NCBI GenBank assembly: GCA_031407985.1 | Contig: JANOJB010000189.1 | Coordinates: 12,902-76,901, forward strand | Source: FEN-1088 sp031407985 | GTDB taxonomy: Bacteria > Myxococcota_A > Polyangia > Fen-1088 | Direction of reading: 5' to 3' | Length of the DNA stretch: 64,000 bases | The notes under the pieces: model-generated | Told to the model about the DNA's origin: nothing | What the model saw: only the letters and a program-made list of their open reading frames with translations | Database searches by the model: none | Part shown: piece after piece, positions 10,291-18,245 of the stretch | Layout: every line of letters starts with the position of its first letter | How positions within the stretch are numbered: the stretch's first letter is position 1 | Made by a program: the position numbers and the translations under genes

Positions 10291-12147
10291 ATGCACATCG
10301 AGCTGCGCCCGCGTGCCAGGACCTTCTTATCGCTATGGGCCTCCATTGCACTCTCCGCGGCCTCCTGTTCCTCCAAACCCGGCGCGGCGACCGGAAAGGG
10401 CGGGGAAAGCGGTAGCGGCGGGACTGGCTTGATCGACGGGGGAGCGGCTGCTGGAGGCGCCGGCCCGATCGACGCCGCTGGTGGGGGGCTGGGTGATGGC
10501 CCCGCGCCCGTCGACGGTCCCTCGGTGCCGTCCGATCCGGTTTCGGGGTGCACCTCCGACGGCTGGTGCTGGTTACGTCCGCGCCCGACCGGAAACGTCA
10601 TCCGTAACATTCAGGGAACCGCCGCCAACGATGTCTGGGCGGGTGGGGAAGCAGGAACCGCAGTGCACTGGGACGGTGGCAGATGGACCGCCCACCCGAT
10701 CGGCGGCGAGTTGTACCAGGTCTACGGCCTCTACTCGGTCGGACGGAACGACGTTTGGGCTGTCGGCGACAGCGGCGTTTTCCATTGGGATGGTTCCAAC
10801 TGGACTCAGTCGCTCCAACTCGGAGCCGTCGCTATCTCGGGCAGCGCCCCAGACAGCGTCTGGGCCGTAGCGATCGGTGGTCAGCTGATCCGGCTGCAGC
10901 AATCGCAGTGGATCCCGGTCGGGATGGTACCCACCAGTTGCGGGGCTCTGTGGGTCGCGTCTCCGACCGATATCTGGATCGGCTGCGATACCCTCTACCA
11001 CTACGACGGGAACAACCTCGTCGACACCGGGAAGGTGCCGGGCGCATTCCAGATTTCGGGCGCCCGAGCCGACGATGTCTGGGCGGCGACCCCGACAGGT
11101 GTCTGGCACTGGGATGGATTGACATGGGCCCAAGCGGGATTCACACAGCCCACCATCTCCAGCATTTGGGCCCGTGCTCCGGGAGATGTCTGGCTGCTTG
11201 AGTCCAACGGCGCTCTCCGTCACCGGGAGGGAACCAGCTGGCGGTCAACCTGGCAGGGGCAGTCGTCGAGCGCCCGCTGTGTCTTCGCGATCGGAGGGGA
11301 TGTTTGGGTCGGTGGTGCCCGCGGAATGCTCTTGCGCGGCGACGGGGCGACGCTCGCGCCGACAACGGATACACCCATCGTGCCGACTGCCTGGTCCAGG
11401 GGAATCTACGGCATCGACCCCAAGGGCCTGTGGATTGCTACCGACGACGGCATCCGAGTCTGGGACGGGTCGACATTTGCGACGTTGTTAGGAACGGCCG
11501 GACAGTCTTACGGAGCCGTGTGGGCGTCGGCGGTCGACGACGTCTGGATGGTCGACAGCGCGTATGTTCTCTCGCGTTGGAATGGCGGTTCCTTCCAGCA
11601 GGTGGCCGAGGGGGTTGGGTTCCTCTTTGGAACCTCGGCAACCGACGTCTGGGCTGATTTTCGCCACTGGAACGGTCAGACGTGGACGACCACGGGAGCC
11701 GCCGATGCCGGGTACAAGCCGATGGCAATGTGGGCAAGCGGACCGTCGGATGCATGGGTCGTAGGTACGGGCGGCTACGTCAAACACTGGGACGGCAGCA
11801 ACTGGTCCCGAATGACCGGTTTTGGGACGATCACCCTCACGGCTGTCTGGGGGACCGGACCCAACGATGTCTGGGTCGGCGGAGAGAACGAGCAGATATC
11901 GCGCTGGGACGGGCAGAAGTGGAGCCCGGTCCACACATTGTCGGGAGGAGGCGCAATCCGTGCGTTCGCCGGAAAAGTGGGGGATGTTTGGGCGCTTGGA
12001 GGGCGAACTGGCGCGATGCATTGGGACGGCACCAAGTTGTCGCCCTCCTGGATCGGCACGCATCTCGCTATCAACGGCATCTGGGCGGGTCCAACATTGG
12101 GCGTGTTCGCAGCCAGCGCCGACGGAATCCTGCGCCACGATCCGTGA
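10291..12147 (+). CDS. Beta-propeller lipoprotein (NDVWAVG-type repeats)
   Basis: ATG at 10291, 5 nt after the giant gene's stop. Signal peptide ends in a lipobox (IALSAASC, Cys near residue 26), followed by a Gly/Ser-rich linker to about residue 85. The rest is a run of roughly a dozen repeats of the form (A/N)DVWA-G----HWDG--W, for example NDVWAVGDSG and DVWVGGEN, which is the sequence pattern of a beta-propeller. Such lipoproteins are common in myxobacteria, where they are often misnamed as glucosyltransferases or fibre-binding proteins. Likely an outer-membrane-attached binding or scaffold protein. Its ligand cannot be read from the sequence. Confidence 0.8.
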   Translation: MHIELRPRARTFLSLWASIALSAASCSSKPGAATGKGGESGSGGTGLIDGGAAAGGAGPIDAAGGGLGDGPAPVDGPSVPSDPVSGCTSDGWCWLRPRPTGNVIRNIQGTAANDVWAGGEAGTAVHWDGGRWTAHPIGGELYQVYGLYSVGRNDVWAVGDSGVFHWDGSNWTQSLQLGAVAISGSAPDSVWAVAIGGQLIRLQQSQWIPVGMVPTSCGALWVASPTDIWIGCDTLYHYDGNNLVDTGKVPGAFQISGARADDVWAATPTGVWHWDGLTWAQAGFTQPTISSIWARAPGDVWLLESNGALRHREGTSWRSTWQGQSSSARCVFAIGGDVWVGGARGMLLRGDGATLAPTTDTPIVPTAWSRGIYGIDPKGLWIATDDGIRVWDGSTFATLLGTAGQSYGAVWASAVDDVWMVDSAYVLSRWNGGSFQQVAEGVGFLFGTSATDVWADFRHWNGQTWTTTGAADAGYKPMAMWASGPSDAWVVGTGGYVKHWDGSNWSRMTGFGTITLTAVWGTGPNDVWVGGENEQISRWDGQKWSPVHTLSGGGAIRAFAGKVGDVWALGGRTGAMHWDGTKLSPSWIGTHLAINGIWAGPTLGVFAASADGILRHDP

Positions 12148-12231
12148 ACGACGATTGCAGCCTGGCCAGTGTCCGTCCGGCGGAAACCGTCACGCTCGAT
12201 CTGTCGCTGGACCAGAGGCATCATCAGAGGG

Positions 12232-12831
12232 ATGCGGATGCATTTCACACCGGTCCCCCGTGGTGCGGTTTTGACGGCAGCCGTCGCCGCACTCTTCGGG
12301 GTGGTCGTCGGATGCGGCGAAGGAACTCAGACTGGCCAGAAGGATGGCGCTGTCGGGCAATCTGGGGGGAGCGGCGCGGGCGGATCGGTAGCAGGAAACG
12401 GTGGAACGGTGGCAGGAAACGGCGGAGCGGTGGCCGGTACCGGCGGGAGAGGCGGCCAGGCCGGCCAGGGTGGCCTAGTCGACGCTGGCGGTGACGCGCC
12501 CGTGTCTCAGGATGGCGCCAACGACTTTCAGCCAGACGTGCGACTGGTCAACCCAACTATTACGATGCTGACGCCGTCCTCGCTGCCCAGCAATACGGCG
12601 GGATCCTTCACGCTGCTGGTCGACGGTCGGGACTTTCCACCGGACGCGGAGGTTTGTCTTGAAGCAAACTGCTGGTTAGCGACATTCGTGTCGGAGACCA
12701 GGATCAGTGCCCTGATCCCCGGCGTCGCCCTCGGTGGCTCGCCGCGACAGGCCCCGGTGGAGGTGAGCCGCACAGGCTCCCCTCCACTTCGCAGCAACAT
12801 CCTCTACTTCACGATCACTGCTCCGCAGTGA
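12232..12831 (+). CDS. Small lipoprotein with a C-terminal IPT/TIG-like domain
   Basis: ATG at 12232 (a second in-frame ATG is at 12238), 199 aa. A hydrophobic stretch ends in GVVVGC, a lipobox, followed by a Gly-rich linker with GGxVAGNGG repeats to about residue 85. Residues about 105-198 read NPTITMLTPSSLPSNTAG, then strands ending in SNILYFTI. That is the pattern of an immunoglobulin-like IPT/TIG domain. It is the last gene of the left cluster. Short decayed copies of its 3' end lie about 330 bp downstream. Probable surface-exposed binding module with no catalytic residues. Confidence 0.7.
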   Translation: MRMHFTPVPRGAVLTAAVAALFGVVVGCGEGTQTGQKDGAVGQSGGSGAGGSVAGNGGTVAGNGGAVAGTGGRGGQAGQGGLVDAGGDAPVSQDGANDFQPDVRLVNPTITMLTPSSLPSNTAGSFTLLVDGRDFPPDAEVCLEANCWLATFVSETRISALIPGVALGGSPRQAPVEVSRTGSPPLRSNILYFTITAPQ

Positions 12832-13423
12832 TTCGCCACGCCCATCGGCGAGTGGTGCCGGGCCGGGTAAGTTGGGGCCCCCGGGGCCGTCAAGATGGTG
12901 GGGGTCTCGTTTGGATTATGTCCTCCGCGCCCCTACGCAATAGGGTCTACGGGAGATCGATCACGGCCCCGCAGTAGGTGGGCTGTCCATGCAATCTTGC
13001 CTGCCTCCGAATCGTTTCGATGATCGCCGGCCGTCGGTTTCACCGGCGAGCCGGCGAGCCGGCGGCGGATCGCGCCGCCAGACTCCCGTGCACGTGAAGC
13101 GCATCCCGGATCTCCCCGTTTACAGCAACATCCTTTACTTCACGATCACCACCCGGCAATGAGGTCGATGCACGGGCAATTCCGCGATCGAGGTCCGTTC
13201 GTCACGCCGGATATGACGACCTTCGCCAGGATGATGGTCTTGCCCGAGGTCGCGCCGCCCTGCGCTGTGGCGGTAGCCCCTCGGCGTTGCCAACGGCAGC
13301 AATCGACCTCACCGTCGGTGAATCACCGCGTCGCACCGTGTTGTGATTGGACACAACCGAGTAATCACGGATACCTACGCCGGCCGTGTAATTCTGAGAC
13401 TCCACGCATAACACTACATTTTC
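12832..13423 (+). other. Noncoding stretch with decayed gene fragments
   Basis: No convincing gene on either strand. Two short relics are visible. Bases about 12878-12915 closely match the segment of the giant gene near 9673-9708 (translated GAPGAVKMVGVSFG against GIPGDVKMVAVSFG). Bases about 13120-13162 match the last 14 codons of the TIG lipoprotein gene, including the stop (SNILYFTITTRQ against SNILYFTITAPQ). A short GCCGGCGA tandem repeat lies near 13050. It reads like the remains of a former second copy of the cluster end. Confidence 0.55.
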
Positions 13424-13463
13424 ACCAACCATGACGGGCACTTAGGCCCGTCGTGTGGTTGGT
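13424..13463. repeat. Long inverted repeat (hairpin)
   Basis: Arms ACCAACCA...TGGTTGGT (13424-13431 / 13456-13463) enclose GACGGGC...GCCCGTC (13433-13439 / 13446-13452) around a 6-nt loop. This gives 15 paired bases with one small internal mismatch. No T-run follows on either strand, so it is not a textbook Rho-independent terminator. It lies 190 nt upstream of the first mobile-element HTH gene. It could be a transfer-origin hairpin, a regulator site or an element boundary (inference). Confidence 0.6.
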
Positions 13464-13652
13464 CCTTAATCTTGCCCTCGTGTCCTTCTTTCTCCCTGTG
13501 CTTCTCCCTCCCCTCGCCCGCACATAGCCCGGCATATCTGGACGGCAACGGGTCGGCTCCGTCCTGCCATCGGAAAACTGAATCCGTTTCGGCAACGATG
13601 CTGGCCGTCGACGCGAGAACCAGATGGACACGGAAAAATGAAGGGGGCCTCC

Positions 13653-14078
13653 ATGAAAATCGGCATCGCTCAGATCGAATCCCTGCGAGAGGCTTTGAAG
13701 GCATTGCCACCGCCACCGAAGGTGCGGAACGACGGCACCAAGCGGGGAGCAATCGCAGCCCTCGCGCCGGAATTGTTCGGGCTGCGCCGCCAGGGATACG
13801 GACTGGAAACCCTTGCAGCCTTCCTGAAGGAAAAGGGTTTGGAGATCAGTTCGGGAACGCTGAAGAACTATCTCCAACGTGCCGGAGCAACGAGGACCAA
13901 ACGGCGACAAAGAAAAGTCGTTGCGGCCCATGACGAACGCCCCGCGCAGGCGCCAGCACGTTTGCCCGCACCGCCATCAACAACGCGGCCGGTACCGGCG
14001 GCGACAGTAGGTACACCAGCGGGAAGCCAGAGTCCCGTGATGCCACCTTGGCCACGGCCGGACTCTGAGGAGATCTGA
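13653..14078 (+). CDS. Small HTH protein of TraC/MobC-like mobile-element type
   Basis: 141 aa. The ATG at 13653 has AAGGGGG a few bases upstream and is preferred over the in-frame ATG at 13638. Residues about 50-80 (GYGLETLAAFLKEKGLEIS followed by GTLKNYLQRA) form the short helix-turn-helix repeatedly seen in small plasmid and integrative-element proteins annotated as TraC, MobC or mobilisation accessory. The C-terminal half is Pro/Ala-rich and probably disordered. It shares domain plan and spacing with the gene at 14625. Likely binds DNA of the element, for transfer or regulation. The exact role is not known. Confidence 0.65.
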   Translation: MKIGIAQIESLREALKALPPPPKVRNDGTKRGAIAALAPELFGLRRQGYGLETLAAFLKEKGLEISSGTLKNYLQRAGATRTKRRQRKVVAAHDERPAQAPARLPAPPSTTRPVPAATVGTPAGSQSPVMPPWPRPDSEEI

Positions 14079-14427
14079 GAACGAACGACCGAGAATCGGG
14101 GAGTCCATCAACCGGGATCCAGAGTCGGACCGCAAGAGCACGACCGTGGGATCAAATTCCGAGCCGCAGGGGATCACCAGCGGACGACGGCCAGGACCCG
14201 ATCAGTTCATTGTCAGGATACACGTCGGCGATTCTGGGAGTTCACGAGATCGGCACCGAGCGATCCAAATCAAAACCACCATCGTGTGGACCCGGTGACG
14301 TCGGTAAACATCTTCTTGGTCCCCCGCCGAACCAGCGACGATGAGGGTCATCAGACCTTCACGGGATAAGGACATCTGAATTCCCGTCCGGCCGGGAGAT
14401 GACAAGTCCGGACCAGAGCGGACCGCA

Positions 14428-14452
14428 GCGCGAGGCGCCCGGCGCCTCGCGC
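14428..14452. repeat. Perfect 12-bp palindrome
   Basis: GCGCGAGGCGCC, one central C, then GGCGCCTCGCGC, without a mismatch. It has no T-tract beside it. It could be an operator for a dimeric regulator such as one of the flanking HTH proteins, or part of a transfer origin. Confidence 0.65.
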
Positions 14453-14528
14453 GAGGACCGCACCGCGCGGCCACCTCGTTCGACCGAAAGGCACCGACCG
14501 ACCGCGTGGAGCAGGACGACGGTCGGGT

Positions 14529-14560
14529 CGGCGCGGCCCGTCACGGATCACCGGCCGCGC
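14529..14560. repeat. 9-bp inverted repeat with 14-nt spacer
   Basis: GGCGCGGCC at 14529-14537 pairs perfectly with GGCCGCGCC at 14552-14560. It lies about 65 nt upstream of the second HTH gene, so it could act in its mRNA leader or as a binding site. Confidence 0.55.
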
Positions 14561-14624
14561 CAGGCAACGAACCCAGTCGCCATCGCGAGAAGTAGATCTG
14601 CACGACGAAAGAGGGAGCGACCAC

Positions 14625-15101
14625 ATGGCACACAGCATCGCGATACTCGAACGGGTTCGGGCTCGATTGGCGGCACTTCCGAAGCCGGATCAGCAGAGCA
14701 AGCAACTGAACAAGCAGGAGTCGATCGGATTCCTGGCGAAGGACCTCATCGCTTCGATGAGCGACGGCCACACCCTTGACGAGCTTGCTGCCGTCCTGGC
14801 GGAAGAAGGCGTGAGCATGAGTCCGGTCGCGCTAAAGAGCCACCTGCGTCGAGCGCGCCGACGCCGTCCCGGGAAGCGTACAGGGGGTCGCAGACCGGTC
14901 CTGGGTACAGCGGCAGCGGCTGCAGAAGGGGCAGCTCCAGCGCAGTCCGAGGGCGATCCGGGGACCGCCAAGCGAGCACCCGACACCTACCCACCGGGCG
15001 TAGCAAACGGCAATCCGAAGGAGCGATCTCGCGCGTCGCTCTCGCTCCCACCAAGACCAGGATCCGCGTTCGTGGCGCGCAAAGACACCGACAAGGTCTG
15101 A
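14625..15101 (+). CDS. Second small HTH protein, paralogous in plan to the gene at 13653
   Basis: 158 aa. The ATG at 14625 has GAGGGAG upstream. The N-terminus (about residues 1-85) reads IAILERVRARLAALPKP, then HTLDELAAVLAEEGVSMS and ALKSHLRRARRRRP. This gives the same order as the upstream gene: an initial helix, a helix-turn-helix and a basic end. The C-terminal 70 residues are Ala/Pro-rich and low-complexity. The similarity in layout suggests an old duplication or a cooperating pair. Probable DNA-binding accessory protein of the integrative element. Confidence 0.65.
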   Translation: MAHSIAILERVRARLAALPKPDQQSKQLNKQESIGFLAKDLIASMSDGHTLDELAAVLAEEGVSMSPVALKSHLRRARRRRPGKRTGGRRPVLGTAAAAAEGAAPAQSEGDPGTAKRAPDTYPPGVANGNPKERSRASLSLPPRPGSAFVARKDTDKV

Positions 15102-15121
15102 ACCCGAACAGGAAGGTTGTC

Positions 15122-15361
15122 ATGATCTCGAAACGCTCAGGACCGATCCCGGCGTCGACCGTCACCGGGTTCGATCAGCTCCCGGCCGTCATGACGTCGA
15201 AAGAAGCAGCCCAAGCACTGCGCATCGGCATCAAGGAGTTGCGACAGCTCATCGAGACCGGTCACCTACCGGCGGCGCGCCTCGGACCAAGGCGCGTGAT
15301 CCGCGTCGCGAAAAGCGCGGTCCTTGGTGTCCTCGGCGGAGCAAGTTCAACCGCGGTGTAG
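15122..15361 (+). CDS. Excisionase-like HTH protein (MerR/HTH_17 type)
   Basis: 79 aa with ATG at 15122, preceded by AGGAAGG. Residues 22-60 (MTSKEAAQALRIGIKELRQL followed by IETGHLPAARLGPRRVIRV) are the classic excisionase fold: a helix-turn-helix and a wing ending in R-x-I-R-V. Small proteins of this type control integration versus excision by bending attachment-site DNA. It lies 69 nt upstream of the integrase start in the same direction, which strongly supports that role. Closely related HTH_17 proteins may also be simple transcription regulators. Confidence 0.75.
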   Translation: MISKRSGPIPASTVTGFDQLPAVMTSKEAAQALRIGIKELRQLIETGHLPAARLGPRRVIRVAKSAVLGVLGGASSTAV

Positions 15362-15430
15362 ACCACGCCTCGGCGGCCGGATGGTAAAGTCCGGAACGTG
15401 CAAGTCGGCGCGGTGCAGAGCAGGAGCAAC

Positions 15431-16513
15431 ATGCCCGCATACCGTGACCGAAGAGGCGGCGACTGGAGATATCGGAAACGCGTCCGTTTGTCCGATGGTA
15501 CGCGCGCCCGGATCGAAGGAACGCCATCACTGAACACGAAACTGGCGGCTGAAACTGCGGAGAGGGCGCACATCGAGCGCATTCTTCGTGGTGAGCCCGA
15601 GAAGAAGAAGGAGGTACCGACATTCAAAGCCTTCGCGGCTGACTTCATGTCGAGCTACGCGAGGGCCAACAACAAGCCTTCGGAGCAAGCATCGAAGGCC
15701 AGCATCCTGAATCATCACCTGCTACCGGTATTCGGCCGTATGCGACTCGATGGCATTTCGGCAAAAGACGTGGAGCACATGAAGGCCGGTCTCCTCGATC
15801 GTGGCCGGAGCAGAAAGCGCGTGAACAACATCATCAACGTCCTGAGCAAGATCCTGAAGTACGCGGAGGAGCTGGAGGTGATCGACCGGATCCCCCGCAT
15901 GAAGATGTTGAAGGTGGCGCCGCAGAAATTCGACTTCCTCACTTTCGAGGAATTCGAGCGGTTGGTGTCAGCAGCAACCGTCGAACCAGATTGGCACGCG
16001 GCGGTGATCGTGGCGGGAGAAGCGGGACTGCGGCTAGGGGAGGTGCTCGCGCTCGAATGGGGAGACATCGATCTAAAGGCAGGACTGCTGACGGTGATGC
16101 GGACGGACTGGCGGGGACAGGTGGGGGCGCCGAAGAGCGGGAAGGCACGCAAGGTCCCCCTCACGGCGCGGGCGATGGCAGCATTGAGGAGTATTCGCCA
16201 TCTGAAGGGGAAGCTGATCTTCTGTTGGGAGGATGGATCGCCGTGGACGTTCACGACGATGCGGGCGGGGCTGAAGCGACAGCAGAAGAGGGCTGGCATC
16301 CGGATCACGGGCTGGCACGTTCTTCGTCACACGTTCTGTTCGCATCTGGCGATGCGGGGGGCCGTGCCGAAGGCGATCCAGGATCTAGCCGGACACCAGA
16401 GCGTGGCCGTCACGAACCGCTACATGCACCTTGGGCCCGGAGAGCTGCGCAACGCTATCGCGCTCCTCGAAACTGGGCGACAGGTGGGCGACAAAGGCCA
16501 AAACCTATCTTAA
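15431..16513 (+). CDS. Tyrosine recombinase / site-specific integrase
   Basis: 360 aa. The ATG at 15431 is chosen because AGGAG lies 5 nt upstream; a GTG at 15398 is in frame but weaker. The N-terminal SAM-like arm is at residues about 64-155 and the catalytic domain at about 170-345. The active-site set is complete: R201 in AGLRLGE, a Lys in the beta-hairpin (K235 or K238, PKSGKAR), H296-x-x-R299 in HVLRHTF, H322 in GHQSV and Y331 in TNRYMHL. The stop lies 17 nt from the 3' end of tRNA-His, the standard position for an integrase that uses a tRNA 3' end as attachment site. It should be active on present evidence. Confidence 0.92.
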   Translation: MPAYRDRRGGDWRYRKRVRLSDGTRARIEGTPSLNTKLAAETAERAHIERILRGEPEKKKEVPTFKAFAADFMSSYARANNKPSEQASKASILNHHLLPVFGRMRLDGISAKDVEHMKAGLLDRGRSRKRVNNIINVLSKILKYAEELEVIDRIPRMKMLKVAPQKFDFLTFEEFERLVSAATVEPDWHAAVIVAGEAGLRLGEVLALEWGDIDLKAGLLTVMRTDWRGQVGAPKSGKARKVPLTARAMAALRSIRHLKGKLIFCWEDGSPWTFTTMRAGLKRQQKRAGIRITGWHVLRHTFCSHLAMRGAVPKAIQDLAGHQSVAVTNRYMHLGPGELRNAIALLETGRQVGDKGQNLS

Positions 16514-16529
16514 GTGTTCGGAATATTTG
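16514..16529. other. Probable integration junction next to tRNA-His
   Basis: Inference. Integrative elements with an integrase adjacent to a tRNA 3' end normally recombine inside the last 15-50 bases of that tRNA. The junction is therefore here or just inside 16530-16575. I could not find a second copy of the tRNA 3' end in the window, so the other end of the element is either outside it or has decayed. Confidence 0.4.
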
Positions 16530-16603
16530 GGTGAGCGACGGGGATTGAACCCGCAACCCCCGCAGCCACAGTGCGGTGCTCTACCAATTGAGCTACGCCC
16601 ACC
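16530..16603 (-). tRNA. tRNA-His (GTG anticodon)
   Basis: Read on the minus strand the sequence folds as a standard cloverleaf. The acceptor stem is GTGGGCG/CGCTCAC with one G-T pair, and the extra 5' G(-1) faces C73, as is diagnostic of tRNA-His. The D arm is AGCTCAATTGGTAGAGC, the anticodon loop is CTGTGGC and the T arm contains GGTTCAATCC. CCA is not encoded (CAA follows C73). It is the likely attachment site of the neighbouring integrase. Confidence 0.95.
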
Positions 16604-16643
16604 AAAAGGGTCTGAATATTCGGTTTTCAAGGAAAGTCGTCGG

Positions 16644-16717
16644 CGCGCCCGGAGGGAGTCGAACCCCCGGCCCGCGGCTTAGAAGGCCGCTGCTCTATCC
16701 AACTGAGCTACGGGCGC
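16644..16717 (-). tRNA. tRNA-Arg (TCT anticodon)
   Basis: The minus strand gives acceptor stem GCGCCCG/CGGGCGC with G73, D arm TAGCTCAGTTGGATAGAGCA, anticodon loop CTTCTAA (anticodon TCT) and T loop GGTTCGACTCC. It lies 40 nt upstream of tRNA-His on the same strand and may be co-transcribed with it. Confidence 0.95.
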
Positions 16718-16851
16718 AGGAACATAGTCAAATCGGCGGAATCCTGCCAGGGCTTGTTATCTGGCGCCACCGGCAGCCCGCATGGGGCCCGACCGCCAAA
16801 ACCGACCGACGCTGGCGACCACCGGATTTGCGCTCCGATCGCGTCACCACA

Positions 16852-18078
16852 TCAACCAACGTCCACCTCTTGCAGTTCGCGGCCGCTGATCCCCAGCAGG
16901 TACAGGATCGCGTCCAATCCCGACGCCGATATGTTGGTATCGGCGGCCTCGCGCAGCTTGGTTTTGGCGCGAAACGCGATCCCCAGGCCCGCCTTTTCCA
17001 GCATCAGGACGTCGTTGGCGCCGTCGCCCACGGCGATCACCTGATCCAGCAGCACCCCCTCCAACTGGGCGATCAGCTCCAGTAGTTCGGCCTTGCGTTG
17101 CGCGTTGACGATCGGTCCCACCACGCGCCCGGTCAGCTTGCCGGCCTCGATTTCCAGGTTATTCGAAAACGCGTAGTCGATACCCAGGCGGCGTTTCAGC
17201 GCCTCGGCCGCGCGTGAAAACCCGCCGCTGATCACCGCGGTCCGGAAACCCAGACGCTTCAGCACGCGGATCAACGTCTCGGCGCCCTCGGTCAACGGCA
17301 GATCGTTCGCGATCTGGTCCAGGATTCTGACGTCCACGCCCGCCAGCAAAGCCACGCGCTGGCGCAGCGATTCGTCGTAATCCATCTCGCCCTGCATGGC
17401 GCGCTCGGTGATCTTGGCGACCGCGTCGCCGACGCCGGCTGCGCGCGCCAGCTCGTCGATCACCTCGATGCGGATCAGCGTGGAATCCATGTCCATGACG
17501 ACCAGGCGTTTGGAACGGCGGTACAGGCTCTCGCGTTGCAGCGAAACATCGAATCCCGCGTTGGTCGCCACGGCCAGCAGGGATCGCTTCAGCACCTCGC
17601 GATCGCGCCCTGACGGCAGCGAAGCGTGGATCTCGACCGACGCCAAGGTTCCCTCGGACAGGCGCGAGATCTTCTCGATGTTCGCGCCCTCGGCGGCCAG
17701 GGCCTTCGCCAGCGCGTGCAGGTGAGCCGCGCCCAGCGATCGCCCGATGGCCGTGATCACATAACGCCGCCCCGCCTCGACGTTGGTCGACGACGCCCCC
17801 CCCACGGACAACGCCCCAGCCGCGGGCGTTTCGGTCACGGGCTTGAAATCCAGCTCCATGCCCAGTTCCTTGGCCGCGAACAGCAGTTCCTTCAAAACGT
17901 CCCGGGCGTGGGCCAGGCCCACCAAAAGGCACAAGGTCAATTGCCCCTGTACGACCACCTGTTCGATGTCGTGCAAGGTGGCTCCCTGCTCGGACAAGAT
18001 CCCGGTCAAGGTGGCGGTGATGCCGGCGCGATCGCGCCCGGTCACGGTAATCAGCACGCGGTCGTTGTTGTCCGTCAA
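16852..18078 (-). CDS. serB: Phosphoserine phosphatase with two ACT domains
   Basis: 408 aa; removes phosphate from L-3-phosphoserine in the last step of serine synthesis, in the cytoplasm. Two ACT-type regulatory domains lie at residues about 8-85 and 106-180. The HAD phosphatase domain follows: motif I DMDSTLI (nucleophile D196, acid D198), the cap helices, motif II ISGGF (S284), motif III Lys at about 329 and motif IV GDGAND (351-356). All catalytic residues are present. The length matches the long, ACT-containing SerB form of actinobacteria and proteobacteria. Serine feedback through the ACT domains is expected from the family. It stands alone between the tRNAs and a divergent gene. Confidence 0.93.
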   Translation of the reverse strand: MTDNNDRVLITVTGRDRAGITATLTGILSEQGATLHDIEQVVVQGQLTLCLLVGLAHARDVLKELLFAAKELGMELDFKPVTETPAAGALSVGGASSTNVEAGRRYVITAIGRSLGAAHLHALAKALAAEGANIEKISRLSEGTLASVEIHASLPSGRDREVLKRSLLAVATNAGFDVSLQRESLYRRSKRLVVMDMDSTLIRIEVIDELARAAGVGDAVAKITERAMQGEMDYDESLRQRVALLAGVDVRILDQIANDLPLTEGAETLIRVLKRLGFRTAVISGGFSRAAEALKRRLGIDYAFSNNLEIEAGKLTGRVVGPIVNAQRKAELLELIAQLEGVLLDQVIAVGDGANDVLMLEKAGLGIAFRAKTKLREAADTNISASGLDAILYLLGISGRELQEVDVG

Positions 18079-18245
18079 AGCGCGGGCAGTCTAGTCGGTG
18101 CCCCGAACACCGCAACCACTGGATCGCGGCCCGGGCGCGGCGATTTCCCGACGTACGGCCCGGGGGGTGTCCCCCGCCATGCGTCCCCGCCACTGCGGCA
18201 CATTACAGGTTGCGTCACGTTCGGCCGATGAGGCCGTGGAATCCC

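Larger units (their letters stand above)
14079..14624 (+). other. 546-bp intergenic region of the mobile element
   Basis: No gene is supported on either strand. It carries two strong inverted repeats (listed separately). The end of the interval has a good ribosome-binding site (GAGGGAG) for the gene at 14625. Noncoding regions with several palindromes beside mobilisation-type genes are where a transfer origin or regulatory region is often found. Confidence 0.5.

Noticed and set aside
13202..13441. A minus-strand reading with GGATSGKT near 13200-13262 that resembles a Walker A motif
   Set aside because: It is a short stretch in a noncoding, decayed region without the rest of an ATPase; too short to call a gene.
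13433..13452. The GACGGGC/GCCCGTC hairpin as a Rho-independent terminator
   Set aside because: No T-run follows on either strand; kept only as an inverted repeat of unknown role.
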